From Sphingomonas adhaesiva (lineage in GTDB: Bacteria > Pseudomonadota > Alphaproteobacteria > Sphingomonadales > Sphingomonadaceae), in contig NZ_NWVC01000003.1 of NCBI RefSeq assembly GCF_002374855.1, forward strand, positions 372,001 to 436,000: a stretch of 64,000 bases of DNA. Reading direction: 5' to 3'. Below the pieces are notes generated by a model, which was not told the origin of the DNA, searched no databases, and worked only from the letters and a program-made list of their open reading frames with translations. Below, piece after piece: positions 1 to 8,153 of this stretch (position 1 is its first letter; every line of letters starts with the position of its first letter). A program made the position numbers and the translations under genes.

Positions 1-1192
1 GGACCAGCAGGTCCGCCAGCGTCGACTTGCCGACGCCGCTGGGCCCGAGGATCGCGCAGAAGGCGCCGGCCGGGATGATGAGGTCGACGTCGGTCAGCAC
101 CGCGTCGCGATCGTGGCGCCTGGCGACATGGTCGAAGCGGATATCGCGCGCGATCGGGGGCAGCGCGCGGGCGTCGGGCGCGTCGGTGACGTCGGGCGGC
201 GTGTCGAACAGCGCGAAGATGCGCGCCAGCGAGACGCGCGTGGAGGCGAGGCCCGAACCCAGCCCCATCAGCACCTGGATCGGCGCGAACAGCCGCCCCT
301 GATAGGTCATGAACGCCACCAGCGTGCCGATCGTCATGGTGCCGTCGACGATCATCGTGCCGCCGTACAGCACCACGGCGGCGGTGGAGGCGGTCAGCAG
401 CGTGCCGGGCAGCGCGCCGGTGGCGAAGGAGGTGAGCTGCATGCGCAGCATCGCGGCGACGAAGGCGCGGTTATGCGCGCCGAAACGCGCCACTTCGCGC
501 TCCCCGGCGCGCAGTGCGGTGACGGTGCGCATCCCCATGACGGTGTCGACCAGGAAGCTGCCGAGGTCGGCGCCGCGTTCGCGCATGTCGCGCGTCTGCG
601 CGGTCAGGCGCCGCTGGCACAGCAGAAATGCGGCGAGGCACGCGGGGAGGAGGAGGGTGCCGACGACGAACAGGCGCCAGTTGAGCCACAGCATCAACGC
701 GATGCTGCCGAGGAGGAACAGCACATTGCTGAGCACCGACAACAGGGTATCGGCGGCGACGCGCTGTACGTCGCTGACGTCGCTGTTGATGCGCGACATG
801 AGGTCGCCGAGCCGGAAACCGGCGAAAAAGCGCGGTGAGAGCGTCTGGAGATGGCGCAGCAACGCCACGCGAATGTCGTACAGCATCGCCGCGGACAGCG
901 CGACATAGCGGTAGCTGGCGAGCATGTTGAGCGCAAAGCCGACGATCGTCACGCCGAGCAGCGCGCCCGAAATCACGGCCAGCATTCGCAGATCGCCGCG
1001 CAGCAGCGCGTCGTCGATCATCAGTTTCGACAGATAGGGCTGCGCCAGATTGAGCGCGGTGGACAGCAGGCTGATCGCCAGCACGATGGCAAGGCGCGGT
1101 GCGTAAGGGCGCAGAAAGCGCCCCAGCCGACGGTAGGTGCGCCAGTCGGCGACCGCGGGCGGGGGGGCGGGAGGGGGCGGGGACGCGTTCAC
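1..1192 (-). CDS. qhpF: ABC exporter, fused membrane and ATPase domains (QhpF-like), C-terminus outside the window
   Basis: Open frame from a GTG at 1192 to the window edge, about 397 codons visible. The first 300 or so residues are a hydrophobic type I exporter membrane domain. The start of the nucleotide-binding domain follows, with the Walker A motif GPSGVGKST near the left edge; the signature and Walker B motifs lie outside. The GTG overlaps the stop of the preceding flavoprotein gene (GTGA), so the two are translationally coupled. In quinohemoprotein amine dehydrogenase operons an ABC exporter (QhpF) is known to move the crosslinked small subunit into the periplasm, and the whole operon context here supports that role. 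The start is inferred from the overlap and an N-terminal proline-rich stretch before the first membrane helix. A generic ABC exporter is the alternative reading if the context is ignored. Confidence 0.85.
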   Translation of the reverse strand, partial: MNASPPPPAPPPAVADWRTYRRLGRFLRPYAPRLAIVLAISLLSTALNLAQPYLSKLMIDDALLRGDLRMLAVISGALLGVTIVGFALNMLASYRYVALSAAMLYDIRVALLRHLQTLSPRFFAGFRLGDLMSRINSDVSDVQRVAADTLLSVLSNVLFLLGSIALMLWLNWRLFVVGTLLLPACLAAFLLCQRRLTAQTRDMRERGADLGSFLVDTVMGMRTVTALRAGEREVARFGAHNRAFVAAMLRMQLTSFATGALPGTLLTASTAAVVLYGGTMIVDGTMTIGTLVAFMTYQGRLFAPIQVLMGLGSGLASTRVSLARIFALFDTPPDVTDAPDARALPPIARDIRFDHVARRHDRDAVLTDVDLIIPAGAFCAILGPSGVGKSTLADLLV

Positions 1193-2193
1193 GCCGCCGC
1201 CATGCGGGGCACAAGGTCGAAATCGTGCAGGAGGTAACGAGGAGCGGGCATCGCGGAGAGGCGGTGCGTGCACGTTTCATGCCCCTGAATCAGCGCATCG
1301 TGCGCGGTGCGCCACCAGTGACCCGCCCCGCCGGCACGGTAGAACGGCACGCATAGCGCCAAGTGGCGCCGCATCGTGGCCAGCAGGAGCGCGTCATAAT
1401 GCGCGATCAGCGCCGCCCGATCGCCCCCCGACGCGATTCCCGCGACGACCGCGGCGGCCAGAATCGCCGCGCGGATCGTCTGCGCGGTGCCGTCGCCGCC
1501 GATCGGGTCGAACGCGATCGCCGCCGACCCGCAACCGATCCAGTCCGCCCCGCTGGTTGTCGCCGCGAGCCGGGGAACCGGATCGAAGACCGCGGTCGCC
1601 CCGTCGGTGACGATGACGCGTGGGGCGACGTGGCGGCTGCGGTCGCACGCCTCGTCCAGCGGCAGGCCGACGGACAGCAGCCAGCCGGTGCGCGCGCCGC
1701 ACGGGATCAGGAACAGCCAGCCGGCATCCAGCGATTCGATCCAGCAATCGTGCGCGTCGCGTTCATGGCGCAGCAGGACCGATGCGACGGTCGCGATCCG
1801 CGCGCCGAAGCGGGCCGGGGCGGGGAGCGCACGCGGATCGGTGACGATCGTCATGGCGGCAAGTTCGGCACCGTGCGACATCGGCGGGGCGGCGATCGCG
1901 GCGAGGGCGGCGGCGTCCACCACGATCGCGTCATGCGGCATCGCGACCGGATCGCCGCCGCCCCAGGCGACGATGCGCCGCGCGATCCGTGGCGCGTCGC
2001 CGAACAGATCGGGGCGGTCCATCACGTCGCGGATCAGCGCGAGCGCGGCGCCGCTGAGCATGACGGCGGGCGCGTGGCGGCGTTCGTGCGCGGTGGTGGT
2101 GACCGGCAGGCCGCGCCGGGCGAGGAGATGCGCGCAACAGGCCGCGGCGATGCCGCCCCCGGTGATCGTGACCCCGAACCCCGCATCCGCCAT
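1189..2193 (-). CDS. qhpG: FAD-dependent monooxygenase of the QHNDH cofactor pathway (QhpG-like)
   Basis: 334 residues. The N-terminus has a Rossmann FAD-binding motif (GGGIAAACCAHLLARRG), and the overall layout resembles short tryptophan-halogenase-like flavoproteins. QhpG of the quinohemoprotein amine dehydrogenase pathway is a flavoprotein that hydroxylates the tryptophan of QhpC on the way to cysteine tryptophylquinone. Position between qhpB and the ABC exporter fits that assignment. The ATG at 2193 lies only two bases after the qhpB stop, and the TGA overlaps the GTG of the exporter. No signal peptide is visible, so it would act in the cytoplasm on the peptide before export. Family membership comes from the FAD motif plus context; the sequence alone would only support FAD-dependent oxidoreductase. 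Confidence 0.8.
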   Translation of the reverse strand: MADAGFGVTITGGGIAAACCAHLLARRGLPVTTTAHERRHAPAVMLSGAALALIRDVMDRPDLFGDAPRIARRIVAWGGGDPVAMPHDAIVVDAAALAAIAAPPMSHGAELAAMTIVTDPRALPAPARFGARIATVASVLLRHERDAHDCWIESLDAGWLFLIPCGARTGWLLSVGLPLDEACDRSRHVAPRVIVTDGATAVFDPVPRLAATTSGADWIGCGSAAIAFDPIGGDGTAQTIRAAILAAAVVAGIASGGDRAALIAHYDALLLATMRRHLALCVPFYRAGGAGHWWRTAHDALIQGHETCTHRLSAMPAPRYLLHDFDLVPRMAAA

Positions 2194-2195
2194 GA

Positions 2196-3311
2196 CTATT
2201 GCGAGACGACCATCCCGGCCATCGTCGCGTCATTGCCGATGTCCCAGGTCTTCTCCAGCTTCAGCGTCTTCGTGTCATAGACCTCGATGTCGAAGCTGGC
2301 GCCGTAGATGTAGAGCTTCGTCCCGTCGCCCGACATGCCGAGCTGGAAACGCGTGCGGCACGGGAATTCCGCGGTCTCGACCAGCTTGTCGGTCGTCAGG
2401 TCGAAATGCCAGAATTCGCACCGCTTGTTGCCCAAAGTCCCCGTCGTCGCGACCGTATAGCCGTGCCTGCCGTCGGGCGTGACCTCCAGCCCGGCGAGCA
2501 TCGCCGAGGCCGGGCCGATCGGCGCGAAGGTGAAGCGGCGCGACGTCAGGTCGAAGCGCGCCACCCCGAATACCTTGTTGTGGACGTAGGGGTCGGCGGC
2601 GTTGAACAGCGACACGAACTGCGTGGGCGAGCGCAGCGCCTCCACCCCGCCGCCGAACATGACGTTCTCGAACCCGCCGAGGTCGGATTTGGCCAGCTCG
2701 ATCCGGTCGACCGCCTTCAGATCGGCGGTCGCGACGACGATCACCTTGTCGCGGAACACGTAGAGGAAGCGCGCGTCGGGGGAGATCGCGTAAGCGGCGC
2801 GATAGGGCGCGCCGGGCGTGTCGTCCTCCGCCGCCATATCGACCGCGCGCACGACCTTGTGCAGCTTCAGATCGACGACGGTATATTGCGGCTTGCCGAT
2901 GCGATAGCGATCGACATCCTTGTCGATGCGTTCGGCGACGGTGTAGAAATAGCGGCCCGCCGCATCGGTGACACCGCTGTAGAAGCGGTATTTGGTGGTC
3001 GGCGTGTTCAGGCTGAAACTGTCGACGACGCGCCCGGTCGCCACGTCGTACGTCTCGATCCCGCCGGTGGTGATCGTGGAGACGTAGATGCGCTTGCGAT
3101 CCGCCGATTCATGCAGTCCGGTCGGCAGCCCGGTGGCGAGCGGGATGCGGCGCGTGACCTGTCCGGCCGCTTCGTCGAACAGCAGCAGCACATTGGGGTA
3201 GCCGCCCATATAAAGCGTGCCGGCGCGCGCGGTAGCGGGCAGCCCCAACGCGAGCAGCAGGGCGGTGCACAGGGCGGCGGCGGTGCGAAGCAGGGTCATC
3301 GGGCGGTGCAT
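2196..3311 (-). CDS. qhpB: Quinohemoprotein amine dehydrogenase beta subunit (beta-propeller)
   Basis: 371 residues from the ATG at 3311; a second ATG at 3299 and an upstream TTG at 3353 are alternatives. The N-terminus is a clear Sec signal peptide ending near TARAG, so the protein is periplasmic. The rest has repeated short blocks typical of YVTN-type beta-propellers, for example TLYMGGYPNVLLLFD and KLYIYGASFDIEVYD. In QHNDH the beta subunit is a seven-bladed propeller that packs on the small CTQ subunit and helps form the active-site cleft. It sits between qhpC (42 bases upstream) and qhpG (2 bases downstream). A similar propeller architecture occurs in the large subunit of aromatic amine dehydrogenase at 9305-10474, but the two proteins are not close copies. 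Confidence 0.85.
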   Translation of the reverse strand: MHRPMTLLRTAAALCTALLLALGLPATARAGTLYMGGYPNVLLLFDEAAGQVTRRIPLATGLPTGLHESADRKRIYVSTITTGGIETYDVATGRVVDSFSLNTPTTKYRFYSGVTDAAGRYFYTVAERIDKDVDRYRIGKPQYTVVDLKLHKVVRAVDMAAEDDTPGAPYRAAYAISPDARFLYVFRDKVIVVATADLKAVDRIELAKSDLGGFENVMFGGGVEALRSPTQFVSLFNAADPYVHNKVFGVARFDLTSRRFTFAPIGPASAMLAGLEVTPDGRHGYTVATTGTLGNKRCEFWHFDLTTDKLVETAEFPCRTRFQLGMSGDGTKLYIYGASFDIEVYDTKTLKLEKTWDIGNDATMAGMVVSQ

Positions 3312-3353
3312 CCTGAACGGGCGGACAAGCGACGCGGCGACTGGCGGCGGCAA

Positions 3354-3683
3354 TTACGGGAAGACGAGGTCGAGGTTGCGCCAGTCCTTGGTCGCGACGG
3401 CGCAATTGCTGGCCCAGTCGGGCGAGTAATTGACGTGATCGGGCACCTGCACCGGCCAGAAGCAGGTGACGTAGCAATCGTAGATGTCGCGTTCGACCGG
3501 CTGGCAAAGCCCCGCGGTGCCGCCCCCGGCGTCGACTTCCCACCCGGGCGAGAAGGCGAGCGAGCAGCCCATCGGCACGTGCGGGCGCGGTTGCTGCTGC
3601 AGGGCGACGACGTCTTCCTCCAGCAGCGATGCGGCTTCGTCGATCCGCGCGGCCTTTTTGTTGAGCGGACGAAGATGCTTCAT
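3354..3683 (-). CDS. qhpC: Quinohemoprotein amine dehydrogenase gamma subunit precursor (CTQ subunit)
   Basis: 109 residues, starting at an ATG that overlaps the qhpD stop (ATGA). This small gene is the substrate of the crosslinking machinery. Residue spacing matches the known QHNDH gamma subunit exactly: Cys40-Glu49, Cys60-Asp66 and Cys74-Asp82 correspond to the three Cys-to-acid thioether pairs (7/16, 27/33, 41/49 in the mature protein). Cys70 and Trp76 correspond to Cys37 and Trp43, which form cysteine tryptophylquinone. With that alignment about 28-33 N-terminal residues form the leader, which is charged and helical (KKAARIDEAASLLEEDVV) rather than a Sec signal. This fits cytoplasmic maturation, export by the ABC protein and later removal by a protease (QhpE in other species), which is not visible in the window. 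Confidence 0.93.
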   Translation of the reverse strand: MKHLRPLNKKAARIDEAASLLEEDVVALQQQPRPHVPMGCSLAFSPGWEVDAGGGTAGLCQPVERDIYDCYVTCFWPVQVPDHVNYSPDWASNCAVATKDWRNLDLVFP

Positions 3684-5137
3684 GACAGCGCCTTTCGTTG
3701 AGCGAAGCGTTCGAGGAAGGCCGGGTTCTTCACCGCCAGTTCGCCGTAGATGCGCAGGCAGCGATCGGTCCAGTCGCGGATCCAGTCGCAATAATGCAGG
3801 TTCGCGTGGCCGGTATCGCCGTAGCGGACGAACGCTTCGTGATGGCACCCACCCGCGCACAGCGGCCGTGCCCAGCAGCTCTGGCATTCGTATTTCGCAT
3901 CGACATGCCCGCGCGCCAGGAAATCGCGCTGCCGCTCGCGGTCGATCCCGCTCGACACGTGCCCCATCGTGTGGGTGTCGGCATCGGTGAAGCGGTGGCA
4001 CGGCGACAGATCGCCCGACGGGCTGACGCCCAGCAGCCCCAGACCGGCGCCGCACGGATGCGATTTGTGGACGCCCTGGATCAGTTCGCTGATCGTTTCG
4101 CTGACGTTGGAAAAGCCGTGCGACCGCCCGGCGATGGCATGGTCGAGCCATTCGTCGGCCAGCTGGTGGAATTGCGCCAGCACGCCGTCCATCTCCCCGG
4201 CGGCGAGCGAATAGCTACGCGCATCGCCGCTGGTGACGGGCGCGAAGCCGACTTCGTGAAAGCCCAGTTCGTCCTTCAGATGGCGATAGATGCGCAGCAC
4301 GTCGGTGACGCCGTCGGTCAGCGTGACGCGCGCGGTGATTGCCCGCGTGCGGTGCCCCGCGATCAGCGCGCGCAGCCGGGGTTCGACCACCGCGTAGCTG
4401 CCCTTGCCGCTTTTATAGACGCGGTGCTTGTCCTGAAGGTCCGGCGGGCCGTCCATGCTGACGGTGACGCCGATTTCATGGTCCGACAGGAACGAGATGA
4501 TCTCCGCGGTGATCAGCGTGGCGTTGGTGGTCAGGCTGAACCCGACGGTCTTGCCCGCCTCCGTTGCACGATCGGTGGCATAGGCGACGACCTGTTTCAG
4601 CAGCGGGAAGTTCATCAGCGTTTCGCCGCCGAAGAAGGTGATGTGCACCCCCTTGCGTGCCCCCGATTGCGCGATCAGCAGGTCGACCGATTCCCGGGCG
4701 GTGTCGATCGACATGTACTTCTTCTTGCCCTGCGGCGTCGCGATCTTGTCCGCGCCGAATTCGTAACAATAGGTGCAGGCAAGATTGCACTGGTTGGTGA
4801 TGTTGAGGACCAGCGCCTGCAACGGGAAGTCGGCGGGCGGATGATCGGGCGCGGGGGCGGGGGCATAGGCCGCCTGGTCGCTGAGGATCACCCCGGCGAA
4901 GCGCAGTTCGCGGACCAGTTCGTCCGCATCGGCCGCGGGCATGCCGCGATCGGCGAGCGCGCGGACCAGATCGTCATGGTCGGCCGCGCCATCCTCCAGC
5001 AGGTCCAGCACCTGCGCGGCGGCGGCGTCCAGCTGGAAGATCGAGCCGGCGCCGACGACGTAGATGAAGCGCGCGTCGGCGGCGGCGAAGGCGCGATATT
5101 CGCCGGGGCGATAGCGGTGCGACAGCATCACGGTCAT
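3680..5137 (-). CDS. qhpD: Radical SAM/SPASM thioether-forming maturase of QhpC
   Basis: 485 residues. The radical SAM motif CxxxCxxC is at Cys117, Cys121 and Cys124 (CNLACTYC). A C-terminal SPASM-type cysteine set lies at 362, 380, 418, 421, 427, 431, 450 and 460, for auxiliary iron-sulfur clusters. The first 90 or so residues resemble a PqqD-like peptide-recognition domain. QhpD is known to form the intrapeptide Cys-to-Asp/Glu thioether bonds in QhpC, which is encoded immediately downstream with an ATGA overlap. The ATG at 5137 itself overlaps the qhpA stop, again ATGA. It acts in the cytoplasm on the leader-bearing QhpC. The assignment is strong because enzyme, substrate and order agree. 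Confidence 0.93.
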   Translation of the reverse strand: MTVMLSHRYRPGEYRAFAAADARFIYVVGAGSIFQLDAAAAQVLDLLEDGAADHDDLVRALADRGMPAADADELVRELRFAGVILSDQAAYAPAPAPDHPPADFPLQALVLNITNQCNLACTYCYEFGADKIATPQGKKKYMSIDTARESVDLLIAQSGARKGVHITFFGGETLMNFPLLKQVVAYATDRATEAGKTVGFSLTTNATLITAEIISFLSDHEIGVTVSMDGPPDLQDKHRVYKSGKGSYAVVEPRLRALIAGHRTRAITARVTLTDGVTDVLRIYRHLKDELGFHEVGFAPVTSGDARSYSLAAGEMDGVLAQFHQLADEWLDHAIAGRSHGFSNVSETISELIQGVHKSHPCGAGLGLLGVSPSGDLSPCHRFTDADTHTMGHVSSGIDRERQRDFLARGHVDAKYECQSCWARPLCAGGCHHEAFVRYGDTGHANLHYCDWIRDWTDRCLRIYGELAVKNPAFLERFAQRKALS

Positions 5138-6927
5138 TGCGCGACCTCCGGTTGATCCCAGCGTTGATAGGCGGGCACCGCGACCACCAGATAGGCACGC
5201 GCGGTCAGCGGCTGGCCGAAGCGGTCCTTCTCCGTCTTCGCGGTGGCGACGACCCAGACGTCGCCGTAATTGTTGCGCCCGAAGCGGCGCGCCGGATTGG
5301 GGCCGTCGGCGGCGGGGGTGAACAGCGCGCCGGGGCCGAGCGTGCCGACGAACGCCTTGTCGTCGTCGTTCTGCACCGCCATGAACTCGTCGATCCGCCA
5401 GTCGACGTCGACCGGGCCGATCTTCACGTCGTCGGCGGTGTTCGGCTTGCCGTCCGGCCCGTTTTCGTAGCCGAACGCTTCGAACTGGCCATAGCCCTTG
5501 GGGTGTTTCTCCCCGCCCAGCCGCGCCAGGCCGGTGTCGGGAACGACCTTCAGATAGTCGATCGTGCGATAGACCGGCAGCGATTGCGGCAGGGTGGCGC
5601 CGCGCACGCCGACGTCGCGGCGCCCGGACACCGCATCGGCGGCGACATCGGCCAGCACCACCGCATCGCCCGGTGCGACGCTTTCGACCGCGCGCACGCT
5701 CACGCCGTCACCCAGGCTGACGTCGGCGGGGGCCAGATCCGCGGGCAGGTTCGCGCCGTAGATGTGGACGCGCGCCTTCGTCGTGCCGGCGCGCAGCGCG
5801 GCGGGCGCGACCGCGGCGATGGCGGGGGCGGTGCCCGCGCGGGTCAGTTTCACGTCGAAGCCGAATTCGTGATATTCGCCCCAGAACCAGCGACCCTCGG
5901 CGCTTTTCTGGTCCGGGGAGAACCACATCGTGTCGCGCGTCGGCGTCGCCGGATCGTCGACCGCGGCCGGCGCGGTCGGTCCGGCCGAGCGGCCGCGCCA
6001 CGCATAGCCGCCATAGACCAGCCCGGTGCCCTGCCGCGTCAGCGCCTGCCCGGTGGCGAGCGAGCGCAGCGCGGTGGCGGTAACGAACTCGCCCGCCGCC
6101 TTGCCGGGGCGGATCGTCAGTTCGCCCACATAATCGCCGCGGCCGGGCAGATGCGTGGACACCAGCCACGTTCCGGCCAGATAGGGCGCGCGGATGCGCG
6201 GGCGCCAGCTGCCCCATTCCAGTGTGTGGAGCGGCGCGGTCTTCTGCATATAGTCCAGCGCGACCTGTCCGTTCATCACCGGCGGGGTGCCGGGGGCGGG
6301 CGGGGGCGCGCCGGGCGCGGGATCGGGCACGCGGCGATATTGCGCCTCCGCCTGCGAATACATCGCGACGTGCATGTCCTGCAGCAGCTTCCATTCGGTC
6401 TTCGACCGGCGCCACGACAGCGGCTGGGCGAAGGAGTGGCACGCGGCGCACGCCTGGCGCACGGTGTCGTTGGGGATGGCGGCTTCGTCGACGATGCGAT
6501 GTTCGGGCAGGTACATGACCGGCCGCGCCTCCTCCGGCGCCAGCCCGTGGAAGTCGGCGAGGTAGCGCACGATCGCGCGCGATTCGTCCGGCGTCACCTG
6601 CAGGCCGTTGAGGCGCACCATCCGCTTGATCGCCTGCGCCCAGCCTTCCGGCGTGGTGCGGACCCAGGAGATGCGCGACAGGTTGCCCTTCGCATCGGGC
6701 GCATGGCAGGTGCCGCACTTCTCGCGCGTCAGGGCATCGGTGACGGGGATGCCCTCCTCCGTTTCGCCCGCGTTCGTGTCGGCGACCGGCGCCGGCGCGG
6801 CGGCGTCGCGGACGTTGGCGTGTGCGACCGCGACCATCGTCGCGCCCAGCCCCAGCAGGAGGAGCCGCTGGCCCCAGCGGCGCGGCCCGGCGCGGTCGGC
6901 GAAAGGCGGATTCGATGGGATCGTCAT
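5134..6927 (-). CDS. qhpA: Quinohemoprotein amine dehydrogenase alpha subunit (diheme cytochrome c)
   Basis: 597 residues, first gene of the operon. An N-terminal signal segment ends around residue 38 (VAVAHA). Two heme c sites follow: CGTCH at 71-75 and CAACH at 160-164. The remainder is the beta-rich region expected of domains 2-4 of the alpha subunit. In QHNDH this periplasmic subunit passes electrons from the CTQ subunit through its two hemes to a soluble acceptor. The protein appears longer than the roughly 520-residue precursors I recall from Paracoccus and Pseudomonas, partly from proline/alanine-rich segments around residues 195-215 and 310-325. The start is the ATG at 6927, with a 119-base leader region upstream that carries the shared promoter-operator module. 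Confidence 0.92.
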   Translation of the reverse strand: MTIPSNPPFADRAGPRRWGQRLLLLGLGATMVAVAHANVRDAAAPAPVADTNAGETEEGIPVTDALTREKCGTCHAPDAKGNLSRISWVRTTPEGWAQAIKRMVRLNGLQVTPDESRAIVRYLADFHGLAPEEARPVMYLPEHRIVDEAAIPNDTVRQACAACHSFAQPLSWRRSKTEWKLLQDMHVAMYSQAEAQYRRVPDPAPGAPPPAPGTPPVMNGQVALDYMQKTAPLHTLEWGSWRPRIRAPYLAGTWLVSTHLPGRGDYVGELTIRPGKAAGEFVTATALRSLATGQALTRQGTGLVYGGYAWRGRSAGPTAPAAVDDPATPTRDTMWFSPDQKSAEGRWFWGEYHEFGFDVKLTRAGTAPAIAAVAPAALRAGTTKARVHIYGANLPADLAPADVSLGDGVSVRAVESVAPGDAVVLADVAADAVSGRRDVGVRGATLPQSLPVYRTIDYLKVVPDTGLARLGGEKHPKGYGQFEAFGYENGPDGKPNTADDVKIGPVDVDWRIDEFMAVQNDDDKAFVGTLGPGALFTPAADGPNPARRFGRNNYGDVWVVATAKTEKDRFGQPLTARAYLVVAVPAYQRWDQPEVAQ

Positions 6928-6958
6928 GCGCGTTCCGTCCCCCTAGACGTCAGCGGAT

Positions 6959-6981
6959 CAGAGGCGCCCCGTTCGCCTCTG
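6959..6981. promoter_or_regulatory. Perfect 8-bp hairpin in the qhpA 5' leader
   Basis: CAGAGGCG (6959-6966) and CGCCTCTG (6974-6981) form a perfect 8-bp stem with a 7-base loop between the likely qhp promoter and the qhpA start. No T-run follows on either strand, so it is not an ordinary intrinsic terminator. It could stabilise the leader mRNA or be a remnant terminator of the upstream aau operon. Confidence 0.4.
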
Positions 6982-6983
6982 GA

Positions 6984-7019
6984 CAAAGACTGTACGACCG
7001 TCCAATATTCGTCAAGCGG
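6984..7019 (-). promoter_or_regulatory. qhp promoter-operator module (copy 1 of a 36-base repeat)
   Basis: On the minus strand a TTGACG (-35-like) is followed four bases later by TTGGAC-GGTC-GTACAG, an imperfect dyad. On the plus strand this reads TGTACG-AC-CGTCCA at 6991-7004. The 36 bases match 29 of 36 positions of the element at 10501-10536 in front of aauB. The base pairs that differ inside the dyad change in a compensating way. It is the likely promoter and operator of qhpADCBGF, possibly bound by the TetR protein at 11776-12435. That link is inference. Confidence 0.65.
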
Positions 7020-7046
7020 ATTGTGCGGGTGCGAAGGGCGCCTGCG

Positions 7047-7577
7047 TCAACCGCGTGCCGGCGCGTAGAATTGCCGTAGCGAGGCGGGCGCACCGCAGCG
7101 GCGGATCGCGGCGGCGACCAGACGTGCGCGCTCCGCCTTGAGCGAGGTGGCCGACAGCGCCAGGCGACGTTCGCGCGCGACCTCCGCGGCGGAGAAGGGC
7201 TGCGCATCGGCGGGGGCGCTGGCGCCGCCCAGTCCGAAGACGACGAAATTGACCAGATCGGCCAGTTCCTGATTGTCGGTGATGCGGCTGTGCGCGACGT
7301 TGGGCAGCCGCACCAGATAGGCGCGCGCTTCCGGCGTGCACATGAAATACCCGACGCGGTCGCGCAGTTCGGGCACCTGCGCGGGCGCGGAGCGGCCGTC
7401 GACGCCGTGGCACCCGCCGCAATGTTCGATATAGTCGGAGCGTGCGAGCACCGGGTCGGTGATCGCCGCGGGCAGCGCGCGGGTGGGCGGCGCGGTCGCG
7501 GCCGCCGCGGCGCCGACGATCGCGGCGGCCACCGCCAACGCGGCCAGCCGCCGCCCCGCCGCGCCGACGCCGCGCAT
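7047..7577 (-). CDS. Periplasmic monoheme cytochrome c, last gene of the aau operon
   Basis: 176 residues with an N-terminal signal peptide (AALAVAAAIVGAAAAA) and one heme c motif, CGGCH, at 53-57. Met79 (GYFM) is a candidate sixth heme ligand. It starts four bases after the aauA stop, so it is cotranscribed with the TTQ dehydrogenase genes. In Alcaligenes faecalis the aromatic amine dehydrogenase cluster aauBEDA is likewise followed by a small periplasmic monoheme cytochrome gene (orf-2), from memory. The likely job is to carry electrons from the dehydrogenase to the respiratory chain; no azurin or amicyanin gene is visible in the window. The C-terminal half (about 85-176) is alpha-helical and not recognised. 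Confidence 0.8.
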   Translation of the reverse strand: MRGVGAAGRRLAALAVAAAIVGAAAAATAPPTRALPAAITDPVLARSDYIEHCGGCHGVDGRSAPAQVPELRDRVGYFMCTPEARAYLVRLPNVAHSRITDNQELADLVNFVVFGLGGASAPADAQPFSAAEVARERRLALSATSLKAERARLVAAAIRRCGAPASLRQFYAPARG

Positions 7578-7581
7578 CGTC

Positions 7582-8127
7582 CTAGCCCGCCGCGCCGACC
7601 AGCACCGCGGTGGAACAGTGATATTCCATGCTGGACGTGCCGAAGCACCAGATGACGTCGTTGTTGAGCTGCGGCGTGTACAGCTGCGTTTCGCGATCGG
7701 TGTTGTCGCACCCGCACTGGCCGCATGCCGGCTTTCCGCAGCAATCGCGATAGGCGATCAGATACGCCTTGCCGTCATCCGGGTTGATGCAGGTGCCCAC
7801 CCACGACACCGGCGACGGCTCCGCGCCCGGCGGGCAGCTGTGGATGCCGCCGCCGCAGCAGGTGCACAGCGCGCCGTCGATCGCGCAATAGCGCCAGTAA
7901 TCGCACTTGGTATCGTCCTTCGACTGCGCGTTGCGGGCGAAGGCGGTCTTGGCCTCTGCCGAGCGATCGGGCTTGGACGCCTGTGCGCGGCTGACCGGCA
8001 GCAGCGGGAACACGGGCGCGGCGACCAGCGCCAGCCCGGCGCGCGACAGGATGCCGCGGCGCGACGTGCGCCCGGCCAGCCTGCGCAGGATCGTTTCCCC
8101 GATGGCGTCGGCGTCGAAAAGCTTCAT
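7582..8127 (-). CDS. aauA: Amine dehydrogenase small (beta) subunit precursor, TTQ-bearing (AauA/MauA)
   Basis: 181 residues. The twin-arginine-like leader (SRRGILS, residues 22-28, then a hydrophobic stretch to about 50) is typical of MauA-type subunits. Fourteen cysteines lie between residues 75 and 171. Trp109 (SPVSWVG) and Trp160 (DVIWCFG) are 51 residues apart, the same spacing as the Trp57/Trp108 pair that forms tryptophan tryptophylquinone in methylamine dehydrogenase. Asp84 and Asp128 align with the Asp32 and Asp76 of that enzyme. The region after Trp160 is shorter than in methylamine dehydrogenase. Gene order B-E-D-A and the trailing cytochrome fit aromatic amine dehydrogenase better than methylamine dehydrogenase, but substrate cannot be fixed from sequence. 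Confidence 0.92.
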   Translation of the reverse strand: MKLFDADAIGETILRRLAGRTSRRGILSRAGLALVAAPVFPLLPVSRAQASKPDRSAEAKTAFARNAQSKDDTKCDYWRYCAIDGALCTCCGGGIHSCPPGAEPSPVSWVGTCINPDDGKAYLIAYRDCCGKPACGQCGCDNTDRETQLYTPQLNNDVIWCFGTSSMEYHCSTAVLVGAAG

Positions 8128-8153
8128 GTGCCCAATCCCCCGTTTGGCGCCGT

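Noticed and set aside
2199..3701. 500-residue plus-strand frame opposite qhpB and qhpC
   Set aside because: Antisense to well-supported genes, including one with exact cofactor residue spacing; the product has no motif.
3684..4151. N-terminal extension of qhpC to 265 residues
   Set aside because: It overlaps the qhpD catalytic and SPASM regions in another frame; the ATG at 3683 overlaps the qhpD stop and gives the expected size of about 109 residues.
6959..6981. Hairpin upstream of qhpA as an intrinsic terminator of the aau operon
   Set aside because: No T-run follows the stem on either strand; kept only as a leader hairpin of unknown role.
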